Shown piece by piece: positions 7,791-16,874 of a DNA stretch of 56,792 nucleotides. Origin of the DNA: Eubacteriales bacterium (GTDB lineage Bacteria; Bacillota; Clostridia; Lachnospirales; Lachnospiraceae). Every line of letters starts with the position of its first letter. The first letter of the stretch is position 1. Made by a program: the position numbers and the translations under genes. Below the pieces are notes generated by a model. It was given only the letters and a program-made list of their open reading frames with translations. It ran no database searches and was not told where the DNA came from. The stretch covers positions 1 to 56,792 of the forward strand of contig JAUNOP010000012.1 of assembly GCA_030537135.1 (NCBI GenBank), in the 5' to 3' direction.

Positions 7791-8269
7791 GCATGAAAAA
7801 CGAAGATAAAGTCATAAAAATAGGAATCATTTCCGACACACATGGAAGCTTAAAGCCAGAAGTAAAGGAGGCCCTAAAGGGCTGTATGGCTGTTCTCCAT
7901 GCAGGGGATATTGGGAGCAGCCGCAGGATCCTGGATGAGCTTTGCATGGAACATTCTTTGTATGCTGTGAGAGGAAATAATGACGGAGAGTGGGCGGCTA
8001 ATCTGGCGAAAACGCTGCGCTTTACGATTGGAGGAGTTTCCTTTTTTATGGTGCATAATCGTATGCAGGTAGAGCGAAATCTGGACGGAGTGGATGTGGT
8101 GGTTTTTGGGCATACCCATAAATATTACGAAGGACTCTCAGCAGACGGGCGCCTGTGGCTGAATCCCGGAAGCTGTGCAGGACTTCGCTGTCAGCCCGTC
8201 ACTCTGGCGATTATGACAATACAGAATGCGCATTATCAGGTAAAAAAAATACAGCTTTCCGCTTTGTAA
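7787..8269 (+). CDS. YfcE/MJ0936-type metallophosphodiesterase
   Basis: A 160-residue calcineurin-like phosphodiesterase. It has the family's metal-binding blocks in order: IGIISDTHGSLKPE (Asp, His), LHAGDIG (Asp), VRGNNDGE (Asn, Asp), FMVHNRMQ (where the usual His is in VHN), and VVFGHTHKYYEG (His pair) followed by LWLNPGSCAGLR. YfcE-like enzymes hydrolyse phosphodiesters with Mn2+ in vitro, but the natural substrate is unknown. It overlaps the MATE gene by four bases. A second ATG at 7793 is an equally good start. A G-C-rich inverted repeat follows downstream. Confidence 0.9.
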   Translation: MSMKNEDKVIKIGIISDTHGSLKPEVKEALKGCMAVLHAGDIGSSRRILDELCMEHSLYAVRGNNDGEWAANLAKTLRFTIGGVSFFMVHNRMQVERNLDGVDVVVFGHTHKYYEGLSADGRLWLNPGSCAGLRCQPVTLAIMTIQNAHYQVKKIQLSAL

Positions 8270-8313
8270 AGCTTGCTGCTTATGTACCGCTGCTCTGCGA
8301 GACGCCTTTGGCA

Positions 8314-8368
8314 AGCAAGTCCCCACCCACAGCTTATTGCTTTTCGCAATTGAAGCAGGGGACTTGCT
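8314..8368. terminator. Inverted repeat after yfcE-like gene
   Basis: AGCAAGTCCCC (8314-8324) and GGGGACTTGCT (8358-8368) are exact 11-bp arms around a 33-base centre. There is no long T run, so termination may be weak or need Rho. The AAGTCCCC core recurs in the terminator at 23911-23958. Confidence 0.5.
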
Positions 8369-8389
8369 CGATACGTTAAAAAACATGTC

Positions 8390-8558
8390 TTTACATTTTC
8401 TTCCATTCATGATATGATACTTATCCGTGTGCTGCTATGAGAGTGAAAACGGTCTTTTCTCCGGCAAAGCAGATAAGCTGCCTCAGAGTCCGTCACAGCA
8501 AAAGGCGGCGCCATGTCCCTTATTGTGAAAACCTGAAAACAGAAAGGATTACATAAAT
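8390..8558 (+). promoter_or_regulatory. DEAD-box gene promoter and long leader
   Basis: TTTACA (8390-8395), 17 bases and TATGAT (8413-8418) predict a start near 8425. This leaves a leader of about 134 bases before the TTG start at 8559. Long leaders are common for cold-induced helicase genes; no known riboswitch is recognisable here. AAAGGA at 8543-8548 is the ribosome site. Confidence 0.6.
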
Positions 8559-10196
8559 TTGAAATTTGACGAACTGGTAATCAGCCCAAAATTATTAAGA
8601 GGAATCGAGGCAATGGGCTTTGAGGAGGCCACTCCTATACAGGCGCAGGCCATTGCCGCCATGCTGGAAGGAAAGGATGTTATTGGTCAGGCGCAGACAG
8701 GAACAGGAAAAACAGCCGCCTTTGGGATTCCTATTCTTCAAAACATCAATCCTGCCGACAAATATGTGCAGGCACTTGTTCTGTGTCCTACTCGCGAGCT
8801 TGCCATGCAGGTATCAGAAGAGCTTCACAGACTGTGCAGATATATGCACGGAATCAAAACAGTTCCTGTGTATGGCGGGCAGGAAATTGTAAAGCAGATC
8901 AGAGCCTTGAAGGCAGGCGCACAGATCGTGGTGGGAACTCCCGGAAGAACCTTGGATCATATGCGCAGGAAGACGGTTTCCTTTGAAAATGTGCGCACTA
9001 TTGTTCTTGATGAAGCAGATGAAATGCTGGACATGGGCTTCCGTGAGGACATTGAGCAGGTGCTTCTGGCGCTTCCGGATGAACGCCAGACAGTTCTTTT
9101 TTCTGCGACAATGCCAAAGGAAATCATGGATATTGCCCAAAATTATCAGAAGGATGCGGAAATCATCCGGGTTGTCAAAAAAGAGCTGACAGTTACCAAC
9201 ATTCAGCAGTATTATTATGACGTACACCAGAAGGATAAGACAGAGGTTCTCACCAGGCTTCTTGACCTGTATAGTCCCCGTCTTTCCATTATTTTCTGCA
9301 ATACAAAGAAACAGGTTGATGAGCTGACCGCTGAGCTTCAGAACAGAAATTATCAGGCAGAGGGCCTTCATGGAGACATGAATCAGGTAGTGCGCACCCG
9401 TGTGATGAACAACTGCCGTCAGGCAAAGACAAATATTCTGGTGGCTACGGATGTGGCAGCCAGAGGCATAGACATTGAGCATGTGGATATTGTTTTTAAT
9501 TATGATCTTCCCCAGGATGAAGAGTATTATGTACACAGAATCGGCCGTACTGGCCGCGCAGGCAGAGACGGCATGTCCCTCTCCTTTGTTACAGGACGGG
9601 AGCTTTACCGCCTGCGCAGCATTGAAAAATATTGCAGGACAGTCATTGAACGCAGAAGCATTCCAACAGCAGGGGAAATCACTGACTGCAGGGTATCGGC
9701 AGTCCTTGAGGAGCTTAAGGATATTTTGAAAAACAGGAATCTTGAGCATGTGTATGCGGTTATCGAGCAGCAGGAGGAGAGCGAGGGAATGTCTGCAGCA
9801 GATATGGCGGCAGCCCTTTTATATAAGACAGCCAATCTGGATATAGAGGAGATTGCTTCGCCTGTAAGAGAGCGCAGAAGGACTTCGCCGGACAAAAAGA
9901 GGAGCGGCGCAGAGAAAGGAATGTCTCGCCTTTTTGTCAATGTCGGCAAAAAGGATCAAATCAGGAAAAAGGATATCGTGGGAGCAGTGGCGGGCGAGGC
10001 GCACATTCCAGGAGAGCGAATTGGCGCTGTGGATATGTATGACAGCTACACCTTTGTGGACGTGCCGGAAAATCTGGCTTCCAGGATTGTAAAAATGGTA
10101 AGCGGCAAGAGAATCCGGGGACGCAAGGTGACGCTGGAGCCCTCCCTTACACCTGAAAAAAGAACTCCGAAAAGAAACGCAAAGCGAAGAAAGTAA
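8559..10196 (+). CDS. DEAD-box ATP-dependent RNA helicase (DeaD/CshA-like)
   Basis: A 545-residue RNA helicase that unwinds RNA in ribosome assembly and mRNA decay, often at low temperature. All motifs are present: Q motif (FEEATPIQAQAI), AQTGTGKTA, PTRELA, GTPGR, DEAD in VLDEADEML, SATMP, IIFCNTKK, ATDVAARGID and HRIGRTGRAG. After a basic linker (about 425-455), residues about 455-530 (SRLFVNVGKKDQIRKKDIVG to IRGRKVTLEP) form a DbpA-type RNA-binding domain that docks on structured RNA, and a basic tail follows. The start is TTG with AAAGGA ten bases upstream; no ATG fits the conserved beginning MKFDELVIS. It is a single-gene unit between its promoter and the terminator at 10314. Confidence 0.93.
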   Translation: MKFDELVISPKLLRGIEAMGFEEATPIQAQAIAAMLEGKDVIGQAQTGTGKTAAFGIPILQNINPADKYVQALVLCPTRELAMQVSEELHRLCRYMHGIKTVPVYGGQEIVKQIRALKAGAQIVVGTPGRTLDHMRRKTVSFENVRTIVLDEADEMLDMGFREDIEQVLLALPDERQTVLFSATMPKEIMDIAQNYQKDAEIIRVVKKELTVTNIQQYYYDVHQKDKTEVLTRLLDLYSPRLSIIFCNTKKQVDELTAELQNRNYQAEGLHGDMNQVVRTRVMNNCRQAKTNILVATDVAARGIDIEHVDIVFNYDLPQDEEYYVHRIGRTGRAGRDGMSLSFVTGRELYRLRSIEKYCRTVIERRSIPTAGEITDCRVSAVLEELKDILKNRNLEHVYAVIEQQEESEGMSAADMAAALLYKTANLDIEEIASPVRERRRTSPDKKRSGAEKGMSRLFVNVGKKDQIRKKDIVGAVAGEAHIPGERIGAVDMYDSYTFVDVPENLASRIVKMVSGKRIRGRKVTLEPSLTPEKRTPKRNAKRRK

Positions 10197-10204
10197 GGCT
10201 TTTG

Positions 10205-10308
10205 CCGGGATTTTCGTGCCTCTGGCACAAAAGTCCTGAGATAAGCAGCGTAAAATGCGGCATTTCTGTGCATTGCAAACCGTGCTGCTGGGAACGCAGT
10301 GAACAGTA
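10205..10308. repeat. MITE-like palindromic element, decayed copy A
   Basis: This copy shares the block TTTTCGTGCCTCTGGYAC, a CCTGAGA/CCCGAGA segment, GCGGCATTTCTGTGCATTGC-like sequence and a right end GAACAGTA with the elements at 29087-29221 and 36758-36901. The left end is lost, and no target duplication is visible. It lies directly behind the helicase gene. Confidence 0.6.
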
Positions 10309-10313
10309 CCCTG

Positions 10314-10346
10314 TAAGCATCTATCCTTGTGATAGGTGCTTATCTT
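10314..10346 (+). terminator. Terminator of the helicase gene
   Basis: TAAGCATCTATC (10314-10325) pairs with GATAGGTGCTTA (10331-10342) across a five-base loop, with one G-U pair, followed by TCTTT. It is moderately strong. Confidence 0.65.
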
Positions 10347-10350
10347 TGTA

Positions 10351-10379
10351 TTGACGAACAAAATTTTGCCTGTTATCAT
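10351..10379 (+). promoter_or_regulatory. Promoter of threonine aldolase-ABC operon
   Basis: TTGACG (10351-10356), 17 bases and TATCAT (10374-10379) lie 69 bases before the ltaE start. This would transcribe ltaE and the two ABC genes, which follow with short or no gaps. Confidence 0.6.
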
Positions 10380-10447
10380 AAACAGAAGAAGCCCTTTCTG
10401 AATGAGACAGGGCAGAGAAATATCAATAAAAGAGGAGCAGAGAAACC

Positions 10448-11485
10448 ATGATTTTATTTAACAGTGATTACACGGAGGGCGCTCATGAGCGCATTCTGAG
10501 GAGGCTGGCTGAGACGAACCTGGAGCAGACGCCTGGATATGGGTGCGACAATTACTGCCTTCAGGCCGCGCAGGTCATCCAGAAGCTGTGCCAAAGAGAG
10601 GTACAGGTGCATTTTCTGGTGGGAGGAACCCAGACAAATACCACTGTAATTGCCTCTCTTCTTCACCCGTATCAGGGAGTGCTGGCCCCTGACACAGGAC
10701 ATATTGCGGTCCATGAGACAGGAGCTGTGGAGGGAACCGGACACAAGGTTCTTACTCTTCCTGGAAGGGAGGGGAAGATTTCGGCGCAGCAGATAGAAGA
10801 GGCTGTTCGGGCGCACAGAGAGGATGCAAGCGCAGAGCATATGGTACAGCCCAAGATGGTGTACATTTCCCAGCCCACAGAGTTTGGTACCCTCTATACA
10901 AGGGCAGAGCTGTCTGCTATCTATCAGGTTTGCAGAGCATATAGTCTGTATCTTTTTGTGGATGGGGCGCGTCTTGCCTATGGAATGGAGGCGCCTGACA
11001 ATGATATTACCCTGCCTGAGCTTGCATCTATGTGCGACGTCTTCTACATAGGCGGAACAAAGGCTGGAGCCCTCTTTGGCGAGGCCGTGGTTTTCACAAA
11101 GCCGGGGCTTGGTGAGGAATTCCGGTACATGATAAAGCATCAGGGAGGAATGCTTGCTAAGGGACGCCTTCTGGGACTCCAGTTTCTGGAGCTTTTAAAG
11201 GATGGTCTCTACTGGGAGCTTGGACAAAACGGGGACAAAATGGCGGACAGGCTTCGGGAGGCCTTTAGAGAAGCTGGCTATCCGCTGTTAGTGGAAAACC
11301 GTACAAACCAGATCTTTCCCATTATACCGGATGAACATCTGGCAAGACTTTCAGAAAGCTTTGGCTTTGAATATCAGAAGAGAATCGATGATTCTCACAG
11401 CGCGGTTCGCTTCTGCACTGGCTGGGCGACAACAGAGGCGCAGGTACAGGCGCTTGTGGATGCGATTCGGGAAATAAACAAATAA
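10448..11485 (+). CDS. ltaE: Low-specificity L-threonine aldolase
   Basis: A 345-residue PLP enzyme (fold type I) that splits L-threonine and allo-threonine to glycine and acetaldehyde. The beginning FNSDYTEGAHERILRRL is typical. The PLP lysine is in FYIGGTKAGALFGEAVVF, and FVDGARLAYGM carries the conserved Asp that holds the cofactor nitrogen. The ATG has a GAGGAG site upstream. It is followed after 16 bases by two ABC exporter genes, an operon link that suggests a physiological tie (for example amino-acid stress), but nothing proves it. A threonine dehydratase is also encoded at 22609. Confidence 0.88.
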   Translation: MILFNSDYTEGAHERILRRLAETNLEQTPGYGCDNYCLQAAQVIQKLCQREVQVHFLVGGTQTNTTVIASLLHPYQGVLAPDTGHIAVHETGAVEGTGHKVLTLPGREGKISAQQIEEAVRAHREDASAEHMVQPKMVYISQPTEFGTLYTRAELSAIYQVCRAYSLYLFVDGARLAYGMEAPDNDITLPELASMCDVFYIGGTKAGALFGEAVVFTKPGLGEEFRYMIKHQGGMLAKGRLLGLQFLELLKDGLYWELGQNGDKMADRLREAFREAGYPLLVENRTNQIFPIIPDEHLARLSESFGFEYQKRIDDSHSAVRFCTGWATTEAQVQALVDAIREINK

Positions 11486-11501
11486 AAGGAGGTTGTAACT
11501 T

Positions 11502-13256
11502 ATGCTGAAAACCCTGCTGGGGCAGGTAAAGGAATTCAAAAGGGATTCTATCCTGACCCCTGTGTATATGCTTTTGGAGGTTCTTTTGGAAACCATGCTG
11601 CCCTTTCTCATGGCCTCCATTATTGACGACGGCGTTCAGGCCGGAAATATGGGACATATTTATAAGGTGGGAGCTATGATGGCTCTTCTTGCGGCAGCTG
11701 GTCTTTTTACAGGTGTGATGGGAGGAAAACACGGAGCCAGAGCCTCCACAGGCTTTGCCAGAAATCTTCGCAGAGCCATGTTTGAAAACATTCAGACCTT
11801 TTCCTTTTCAAATATTGATAAGTACAGCACAGCAGGTTTAATCACACGTCTGACCACAGATGTGACAAACCTTCAGAACGCTTATCAGATGATTCTGAGA
11901 ATGTTTACCAGAGCGCCTGCCAGCCTTATCTGTGCAATGGCAATGGCGTTTTTTATCAATGCAAGGCTTGCCGCTATTTATCTGGTGGCAGTTATTATCC
12001 TTTCTGTTTTCCTCATGTTTATTATGAGAAGAGCAACCAAATATTTTAAAGAGGTGTTTGAAAAATACGATGATTTGAATGCAAGCGTGCAGGAAAATAT
12101 CACGGCAATTCGTGTGGTAAAGGCCTATGTGCGAGAGGAATATGAGGATGATAAATTTGCAAAGGCAGCAGTAAATGTGTACAACATGTTTGTACGGGCA
12201 GAGAGTCTGATTGTAATGAATATGCCTGTCATGCAGCTCATGGTATATGCCTGTATCCTGGGAATCAGCTGGCTCGGAGCGCATATGATTGTTTCAGATA
12301 CGCTCACAACAGGAGAGCTGATGAGCCTCCTTGCCTATTGCATGAATATTATGATGAGCCTGATGATGCTCTCCATGATTTTTGTTATGGTTACTATGAG
12401 TATTGCCTCTGCAGAGCGTATCACAGAGATTTTGAATGAGAAGAGCCATCTCTCCAATCCAGAGCAGCCGGTGATGGATGTGAAAAATGGAAGCATTGTC
12501 TTTGAGCATGTGGACTTTGCGTACAAAAAGGATAGTAAGGAACCGGTTCTTAAGGATATCAATCTGGATATCCGCGCCGGAGAGACCATCGGCATTATCG
12601 GAGGAACAGGAAGCGCCAAATCCAGTCTTGTGAACCTGATAAGCCGTCTGTATGATGTGACAGCCGGCTGTGTGAAGGTGGGCGGAATCGATGTGCGCAG
12701 CTATGACATGGAGGTTCTTAGAAATCAGGTCTCTGTTGTGCTTCAGAAAAACGTTCTCTTCAGCGGAACGATTCTGGATAACCTGCGCTGGGGAGATAAA
12801 GATGCTTCCGAGGAGGAATGTATCCGTGCCTGTCGTCTGGCCTGTGCAGATGAGTTTATTGAGCGTATGCCGGATAAATATCAGACTTACATAGAGCAGG
12901 GCGGAAGCAATGTGTCAGGAGGACAGAAGCAGAGGCTGTGCATTGCGCGCGCGCTTCTGAAAAAGCCGAAGATTTTGATTCTGGATGATTCTACAAGCGC
13001 TGTGGATACAGCTACTGACGCCAAAATCCGCAGAGCCTTTGCAGAAGAAATTCCGAATACGACCAAGCTGATTATTGCGCAGAGAATTTCCTCTGTAAAG
13101 GATGCAGACAGAATCATTGTCATGGAGGACGGCAAAGTCAATGGCTTTGGAACACATGAAGAGCTTCTTTCGTCCAATGCGATTTATCGTGACGTATATG
13201 AATCCCAGAACCAGGGAGGCGGAGATTTTGATCAGTCGAATGGAGGTGTGGCGTAA
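11502..13256 (+). CDS. ABC exporter half-transporter, subunit 1 (degenerate ATPase site)
   Basis: A 584-residue ABC exporter subunit with six membrane helices (about 1-310) and a C-terminal ATPase. The Walker A is unusual, GGTGSAKSS (about 366-374), with Ala where Gly is normal. The signature NVSGGQKQR is canonical, but the Walker B is followed by Asp (LILDDSTSAVD) instead of the catalytic Glu, and the switch His is replaced (IIAQRIS). Such a subunit normally pairs with one carrying the good residues, here the next gene, to give one active and one degenerate site as in LmrCD/BmrCD-like exporters. Its TAA shares a base with the partner's ATG, which favours equal synthesis. The substrate is unknown; multidrug-like is the usual label. 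Confidence 0.88.
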   Translation: MLKTLLGQVKEFKRDSILTPVYMLLEVLLETMLPFLMASIIDDGVQAGNMGHIYKVGAMMALLAAAGLFTGVMGGKHGARASTGFARNLRRAMFENIQTFSFSNIDKYSTAGLITRLTTDVTNLQNAYQMILRMFTRAPASLICAMAMAFFINARLAAIYLVAVIILSVFLMFIMRRATKYFKEVFEKYDDLNASVQENITAIRVVKAYVREEYEDDKFAKAAVNVYNMFVRAESLIVMNMPVMQLMVYACILGISWLGAHMIVSDTLTTGELMSLLAYCMNIMMSLMMLSMIFVMVTMSIASAERITEILNEKSHLSNPEQPVMDVKNGSIVFEHVDFAYKKDSKEPVLKDINLDIRAGETIGIIGGTGSAKSSLVNLISRLYDVTAGCVKVGGIDVRSYDMEVLRNQVSVVLQKNVLFSGTILDNLRWGDKDASEEECIRACRLACADEFIERMPDKYQTYIEQGGSNVSGGQKQRLCIARALLKKPKILILDDSTSAVDTATDAKIRRAFAEEIPNTTKLIIAQRISSVKDADRIIVMEDGKVNGFGTHEELLSSNAIYRDVYESQNQGGGDFDQSNGGVA

Positions 13257-15178
13257 TGGCAGGACAGAAGCCAATGGGAGGCCCAGGGCCAAAAGGAATG
13301 GGAAGACCCCGTGTGAGGGTAGAGAATCCGGGCGCATTGATGAAGCGTTTGGCAGCTTATGTGCTGCGCACCTATAAGCTTCATGTATTTGTGGTGATTG
13401 TGGGCATTTTTGTCGGAGTCTTGGCAAATGTGCAGGGAACTATGTTCATGAAGACCATGATTGACGATTATATTGTGCCGCTGACGCAGGCAGAGGCGCC
13501 GGATTTTGCGCCCTTTGCCAGAGCTGTTTTAAGGGTGGCTGCCATCTATGCAGTGGGAGTTGCCTCTACTTATCTCTATAATAGAATTATGATTTATGTG
13601 ACACAGGGAACTCTGAAAAATCTCAGAAATGAGATGTTCAGCAAGATGGAGAGCCTGCCTGTCAAGTATTTTGATACGCATCCGCACGGAGACATCATGT
13701 CTATTTATACAAATGACATTGATACCCTGCGCCAGATGATAAGCCAGAGCTTTCCTCAGATGCTCTCCAGTGTTATCACGGTTGTGAGCGTGTTCATCAG
13801 TATGGTGATTCTGAATATTCCCCTGACCATTCTCACAGTGGCAATGGTTATTGTGGTTATGCTCTGCTCCAAGAAGCTGGCGGGCTTAAGCGGCAGCTAT
13901 TTTGCAGAGCAGCAGAAGAACCTGGGAGCAGTGAACGGCTTTATTGAGGAGATGATGGAGGGACAGAAGGTTGTGAAGGTTTTCTGCCATGAGGAGGAAG
14001 CCCTTGCAAAATTTAATCAGCTTAATGACGCTCTGTTTAAGAGCGCTGACAATGCCAATACCTTTGCCAATGTGGTGGCGCCTGTCAATGCGCAGCTCGG
14101 AAACATCAGCTATGTGCTGTGCGCCATGATGGGAGGCATTCTGGCCTTTAACGGAGTAGGAGGCTTTACGATTGGAGGCCTGGCAAGCTTTCTTACCTTT
14201 AACAAGAGCTTTAGCCAGCCCATTAACCAGATAAGCCAGCAGATGAGCAGTATTGTGATGGCTCTGGCAGGCGCTGAGCGTGTGTTTAAGCTTTTGGATG
14301 AGAAGTCTGAAACAGACGAGGGCTATGTCATGCTGGTCAATGCAAAGGAAGAGAATGGACAGCTTACAGAGAGCAGGGAGCGCACAGGAAAATGGGCATG
14401 GAAGCATTATCACAGGGCAGATAATACCACTACCTATGTGCCTCTCTGCGGGGATATGGTTTTAGATGGAGTGGATTTTGGATATAATGACGACAAGATT
14501 GTGCTGCATGATGTGAAGATGTATGCAAAGCCGGGACAGAAAATTGCTTTTGTAGGCTCCACTGGCGCAGGAAAAACAACGATTACCAACCTCCTGAACC
14601 GCTTTTATGATATCCAGGACGGCAAAATCCGATATGACGGCATTAATGTCAATAAGATTAAAAAGGCGGACCTGCGCCGCTCTATAGGCATTGTGCTTCA
14701 GGAAACAAACCTCTTTACAGCGACAGTTATGGAAAACATCCGCTATGGAAAGCTGGATGCCACGGACGAGGAGGTCATAGCGGCAGCCAAAATTGCAAAT
14801 GCAGACAGCTTTATTCGAAGGCTTCCTGAAGGCTATCAGACCATGCTCTATGGAAACGGAGCAAACCTGAGCCAGGGACAGAGGCAGCTTCTGGCCATTG
14901 CAAGAGCAGCGGTTGCAGATCCTCCGGTTCTGATTCTTGATGAAGCCACCAGCTCCATTGATACCAGAACAGAGAGACTGGTGCAGGAGGGAATGGACCA
15001 CCTGATGGAGGGAAGAACAACCTTTGTGATTGCGCATCGGCTTTCCACAGTACGTAATAGTGACTGCATTATGGTTCTTGAGCAGGGACGGATTATTGAG
15101 AGAGGCTCTCATGATGAGCTGATGGCTGAGAAGGGAAAGTATTATCAGCTTTACACCGGAAATCAGGTAACAGGATAA
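13256..15178 (+). CDS. ABC exporter half-transporter, subunit 2
   Basis: A 640-residue partner of the preceding subunit. After a Gly/Pro/Lys-rich start (about 1-20) there are six membrane helices and an ATPase with Walker A GSTGAGKTT (about 433), Walker B plus catalytic Glu LILDEATSSID (about 558) and switch His VIAHRLS. The signature is LSQGQ rather than LSGGQ, so this subunit gives the altered signature to the degenerate site and the good Walker B to the active site. About 40 residues are inserted before the ATPase core (around TESRERTGKWAWKHYHRADN), a known feature of the larger subunit. The start overlaps the previous stop. It is translated together with subunit 1. Confidence 0.88.
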   Translation: MAGQKPMGGPGPKGMGRPRVRVENPGALMKRLAAYVLRTYKLHVFVVIVGIFVGVLANVQGTMFMKTMIDDYIVPLTQAEAPDFAPFARAVLRVAAIYAVGVASTYLYNRIMIYVTQGTLKNLRNEMFSKMESLPVKYFDTHPHGDIMSIYTNDIDTLRQMISQSFPQMLSSVITVVSVFISMVILNIPLTILTVAMVIVVMLCSKKLAGLSGSYFAEQQKNLGAVNGFIEEMMEGQKVVKVFCHEEEALAKFNQLNDALFKSADNANTFANVVAPVNAQLGNISYVLCAMMGGILAFNGVGGFTIGGLASFLTFNKSFSQPINQISQQMSSIVMALAGAERVFKLLDEKSETDEGYVMLVNAKEENGQLTESRERTGKWAWKHYHRADNTTTYVPLCGDMVLDGVDFGYNDDKIVLHDVKMYAKPGQKIAFVGSTGAGKTTITNLLNRFYDIQDGKIRYDGINVNKIKKADLRRSIGIVLQETNLFTATVMENIRYGKLDATDEEVIAAAKIANADSFIRRLPEGYQTMLYGNGANLSQGQRQLLAIARAAVADPPVLILDEATSSIDTRTERLVQEGMDHLMEGRTTFVIAHRLSTVRNSDCIMVLEQGRIIERGSHDELMAEKGKYYQLYTGNQVTG

Positions 15179-15214
15179 GCTGCTGTAAGGGGTATGAAAG
15201 GAAGAGACAGAGAA

Positions 15215-15691
15215 ATGGCAAAGGAAGCAAAGACAAATGCCATGCGTATGCTGGAAAGGCAGAAAGTGCCTTATGAGGCGATTGTGTATGAGTGCGAGGA
15301 ATTTATAGACGGGATTCACTGCGCAGATATCACCGGAGTTTCGCACGAGCAGTCCTTTAAAACTCTGGTTATGTGCGGACGGTCCGGGGGATATTATGTG
15401 TTTGTGGTTCCCATTGAAAAGGAAGTGGACAGAAAGGCAGCAGCAAGGGCTGTGAATGAAAAAAGCGTGGATATGATCCATGTGAAGGACATCACAGCTG
15501 TCACGGGCTATGTGCGGGGCGGCTGCAGTCCTCTTGGGATGAAAAAGCATTTTCCTACAGTGTTTGACAGTTCGGCAGAGAATTTTAAGGAAATTTATGT
15601 GAGCGGCGGAAGAATTGGGCTGACGCTGAAGGTTCCTGTGGAGGGACTTTTAAAAGCAACCGGCGGCAAGCTGGCTGCCATTACGATGTAG
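15215..15691 (+). CDS. ybaK: YbaK/EbsC-type Cys-tRNA(Pro) deacylase
   Basis: A 158-residue trans-editing enzyme of the YbaK/ProRS-associated family, which removes wrongly attached cysteine from tRNA(Pro). The family's landmarks are present: TNAMRMLERQKVPYE, EQSFKTLVM with the conserved Lys, YYVFVVPIEKEVD, and GYVRGGCSPLGMKK near the C-terminus. I place the start at the ATG at 15215, which has AAAGGAAGAG about ten bases upstream; an in-frame ATG at 15194 has its only ribosome site one base away. It lies 36 bases after the ABC gene and may be read from the same message. Confidence 0.88.
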   Translation: MAKEAKTNAMRMLERQKVPYEAIVYECEEFIDGIHCADITGVSHEQSFKTLVMCGRSGGYYVFVVPIEKEVDRKAAARAVNEKSVDMIHVKDITAVTGYVRGGCSPLGMKKHFPTVFDSSAENFKEIYVSGGRIGLTLKVPVEGLLKATGGKLAAITM

Positions 15692-15746
15692 GAAGAGGCA
15701 GTGAACGGCAACAACAAAGGAACCTTTGGCGCAAAACATATTTTTC

Positions 15747-15775
15747 TTGACTTTTCTATATGAACTTTATATGAT
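15747..15775 (+). promoter_or_regulatory. Promoter of the plsX-acpP unit
   Basis: TTGACT (15747-15752), 17 bases and TATGAT (15770-15775) form a strong sigma-A promoter about 76 bases before plsX. I see no clear fatty-acid regulator (FapR/FabT) palindrome next to it. Confidence 0.7.
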
Positions 15776-15851
15776 AACAATTAGGGTTTGTGTATTTGGA
15801 AAAAGCTGCCTGAAACTGGCGGTTTTCCGGCAAACTTCAGGAGGAAAAGAT

Positions 15852-16874
15852 ATGGCAGAACTGGTAAAGGTTGTAGTGGATGCCATGGGCGGTGACAATG
15901 CGCCTGTGGAGCCGGTGAAGGCTGCTGTGGAGGCAGTGAAGGAGAGAAAGGATATCCTGGTCTTTCTTACAGGTCAGAGACCTGTCATAGAGAAGGAGCT
16001 TGCCAGGTATGAGGGCTATTCAAAGAAGCGTATTCAGATTGTAGAGGCCTCTGAGGTTATTGAGACAGCAGAGCCTCCTGTAAATGCAATCCGAAAGAAA
16101 AAGGACTCCTCCATTGTAGTAGGGCTGAATCTGGTGAAAAAGCAGGAGGCAGATGCCTTTGTCTCCTCAGGAAGTACAGGAGCAGTGCTTGTAGGCGGAC
16201 AGGTTCTGGTGGGCAGAAGCAAGGGCGTAGAGAGACCGCCGCTGGCTCCTCTGATTCCCACGCTAAAGGGAGTCTCTCTGCTGGTAGACTGCGGAGCAAA
16301 TGTGGATGCGCGCCCCTCCCATCTGGTACAGTTCGCAAAGATGGGTTCTATCTATATGGAGAATGTACTGGGTGTGAAAAATCCCAAGGTCGCCATTGTC
16401 AATAATGGCGCTGAGGAGGAGAAGGGAAACGCTCTGGTAAAGGCGACCTTTCCTCTTCTCAAGGAATGCAAAGGCATCAATTTTATTGGAAGCATTGAGG
16501 CGCGGGACATTCCGGAGGGACTTGCGGACGTTATTGTGTGCGAGGCCTTTGTAGGAAATGTAATCCTCAAGCTCTATGAAGGCGTGGGAGGAGCCCTGGT
16601 AAGGAAAATCAAAGCAGGCATGATGACCAGCCTTCGCAGCAAAATCGGAGCGCTTCTGGTAAAGCCGGCGCTCAAGGCAACACTAAAGGATTTTGATGCC
16701 AGCGAGTATGGCGGAGCCCCCCTTCTGGGACTGAAGGGATTGGTTGTGAAAACTCACGGAAGTGCCAAGGCAGTAGAAATCAAGCATGCGATTTTCCAGT
16801 GCGTACAGTTTAAGCATCAGAGGATTAATGAGAAAATCGCAGAGCATATCCTGGAACAAGAGAAGCAGGAGTAA
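15852..16874 (+). CDS. plsX: Phosphate acyltransferase PlsX
   Basis: A 340-residue enzyme that converts acyl-ACP to acyl-phosphate, the donor for the first step of phospholipid synthesis by PlsY (encoded at 39623). The conserved beginning VVVDAMGGDNAPVEPVKAAV and the blocks SSGSTGAVLVGG, RPPLAPLIPT and FVGNVILKLYEG are diagnostic. The frame opens earlier, but AGGAGG at 15838 and homology fix the start at 15852. It is followed by acpP, rnc, smc and ftsY, the usual Firmicute order. Confidence 0.95.
   Translation: MAELVKVVVDAMGGDNAPVEPVKAAVEAVKERKDILVFLTGQRPVIEKELARYEGYSKKRIQIVEASEVIETAEPPVNAIRKKKDSSIVVGLNLVKKQEADAFVSSGSTGAVLVGGQVLVGRSKGVERPPLAPLIPTLKGVSLLVDCGANVDARPSHLVQFAKMGSIYMENVLGVKNPKVAIVNNGAEEEKGNALVKATFPLLKECKGINFIGSIEARDIPEGLADVIVCEAFVGNVILKLYEGVGGALVRKIKAGMMTSLRSKIGALLVKPALKATLKDFDASEYGGAPLLGLKGLVVKTHGSAKAVEIKHAIFQCVQFKHQRINEKIAEHILEQEKQE

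Noticed and set aside
8270-8389. tRNA or small RNA gene between the phosphodiesterase and helicase genes
   Set aside because: No T-loop sequence or cloverleaf; only an inverted repeat is present.
8814-9749. Long open frame on the minus strand opposite the helicase gene
   Set aside because: It has no ribosome site, odd composition and lies wholly against a conserved gene; it is a shadow frame. The same holds for the long antisense frames opposite ilvA, der, acsB and metF.
15726-15851. Extended N-terminus of PlsX from the upstream ATG at 15726
   Set aside because: It would run through the promoter; AGGAGG and the conserved start place the beginning at 15852.
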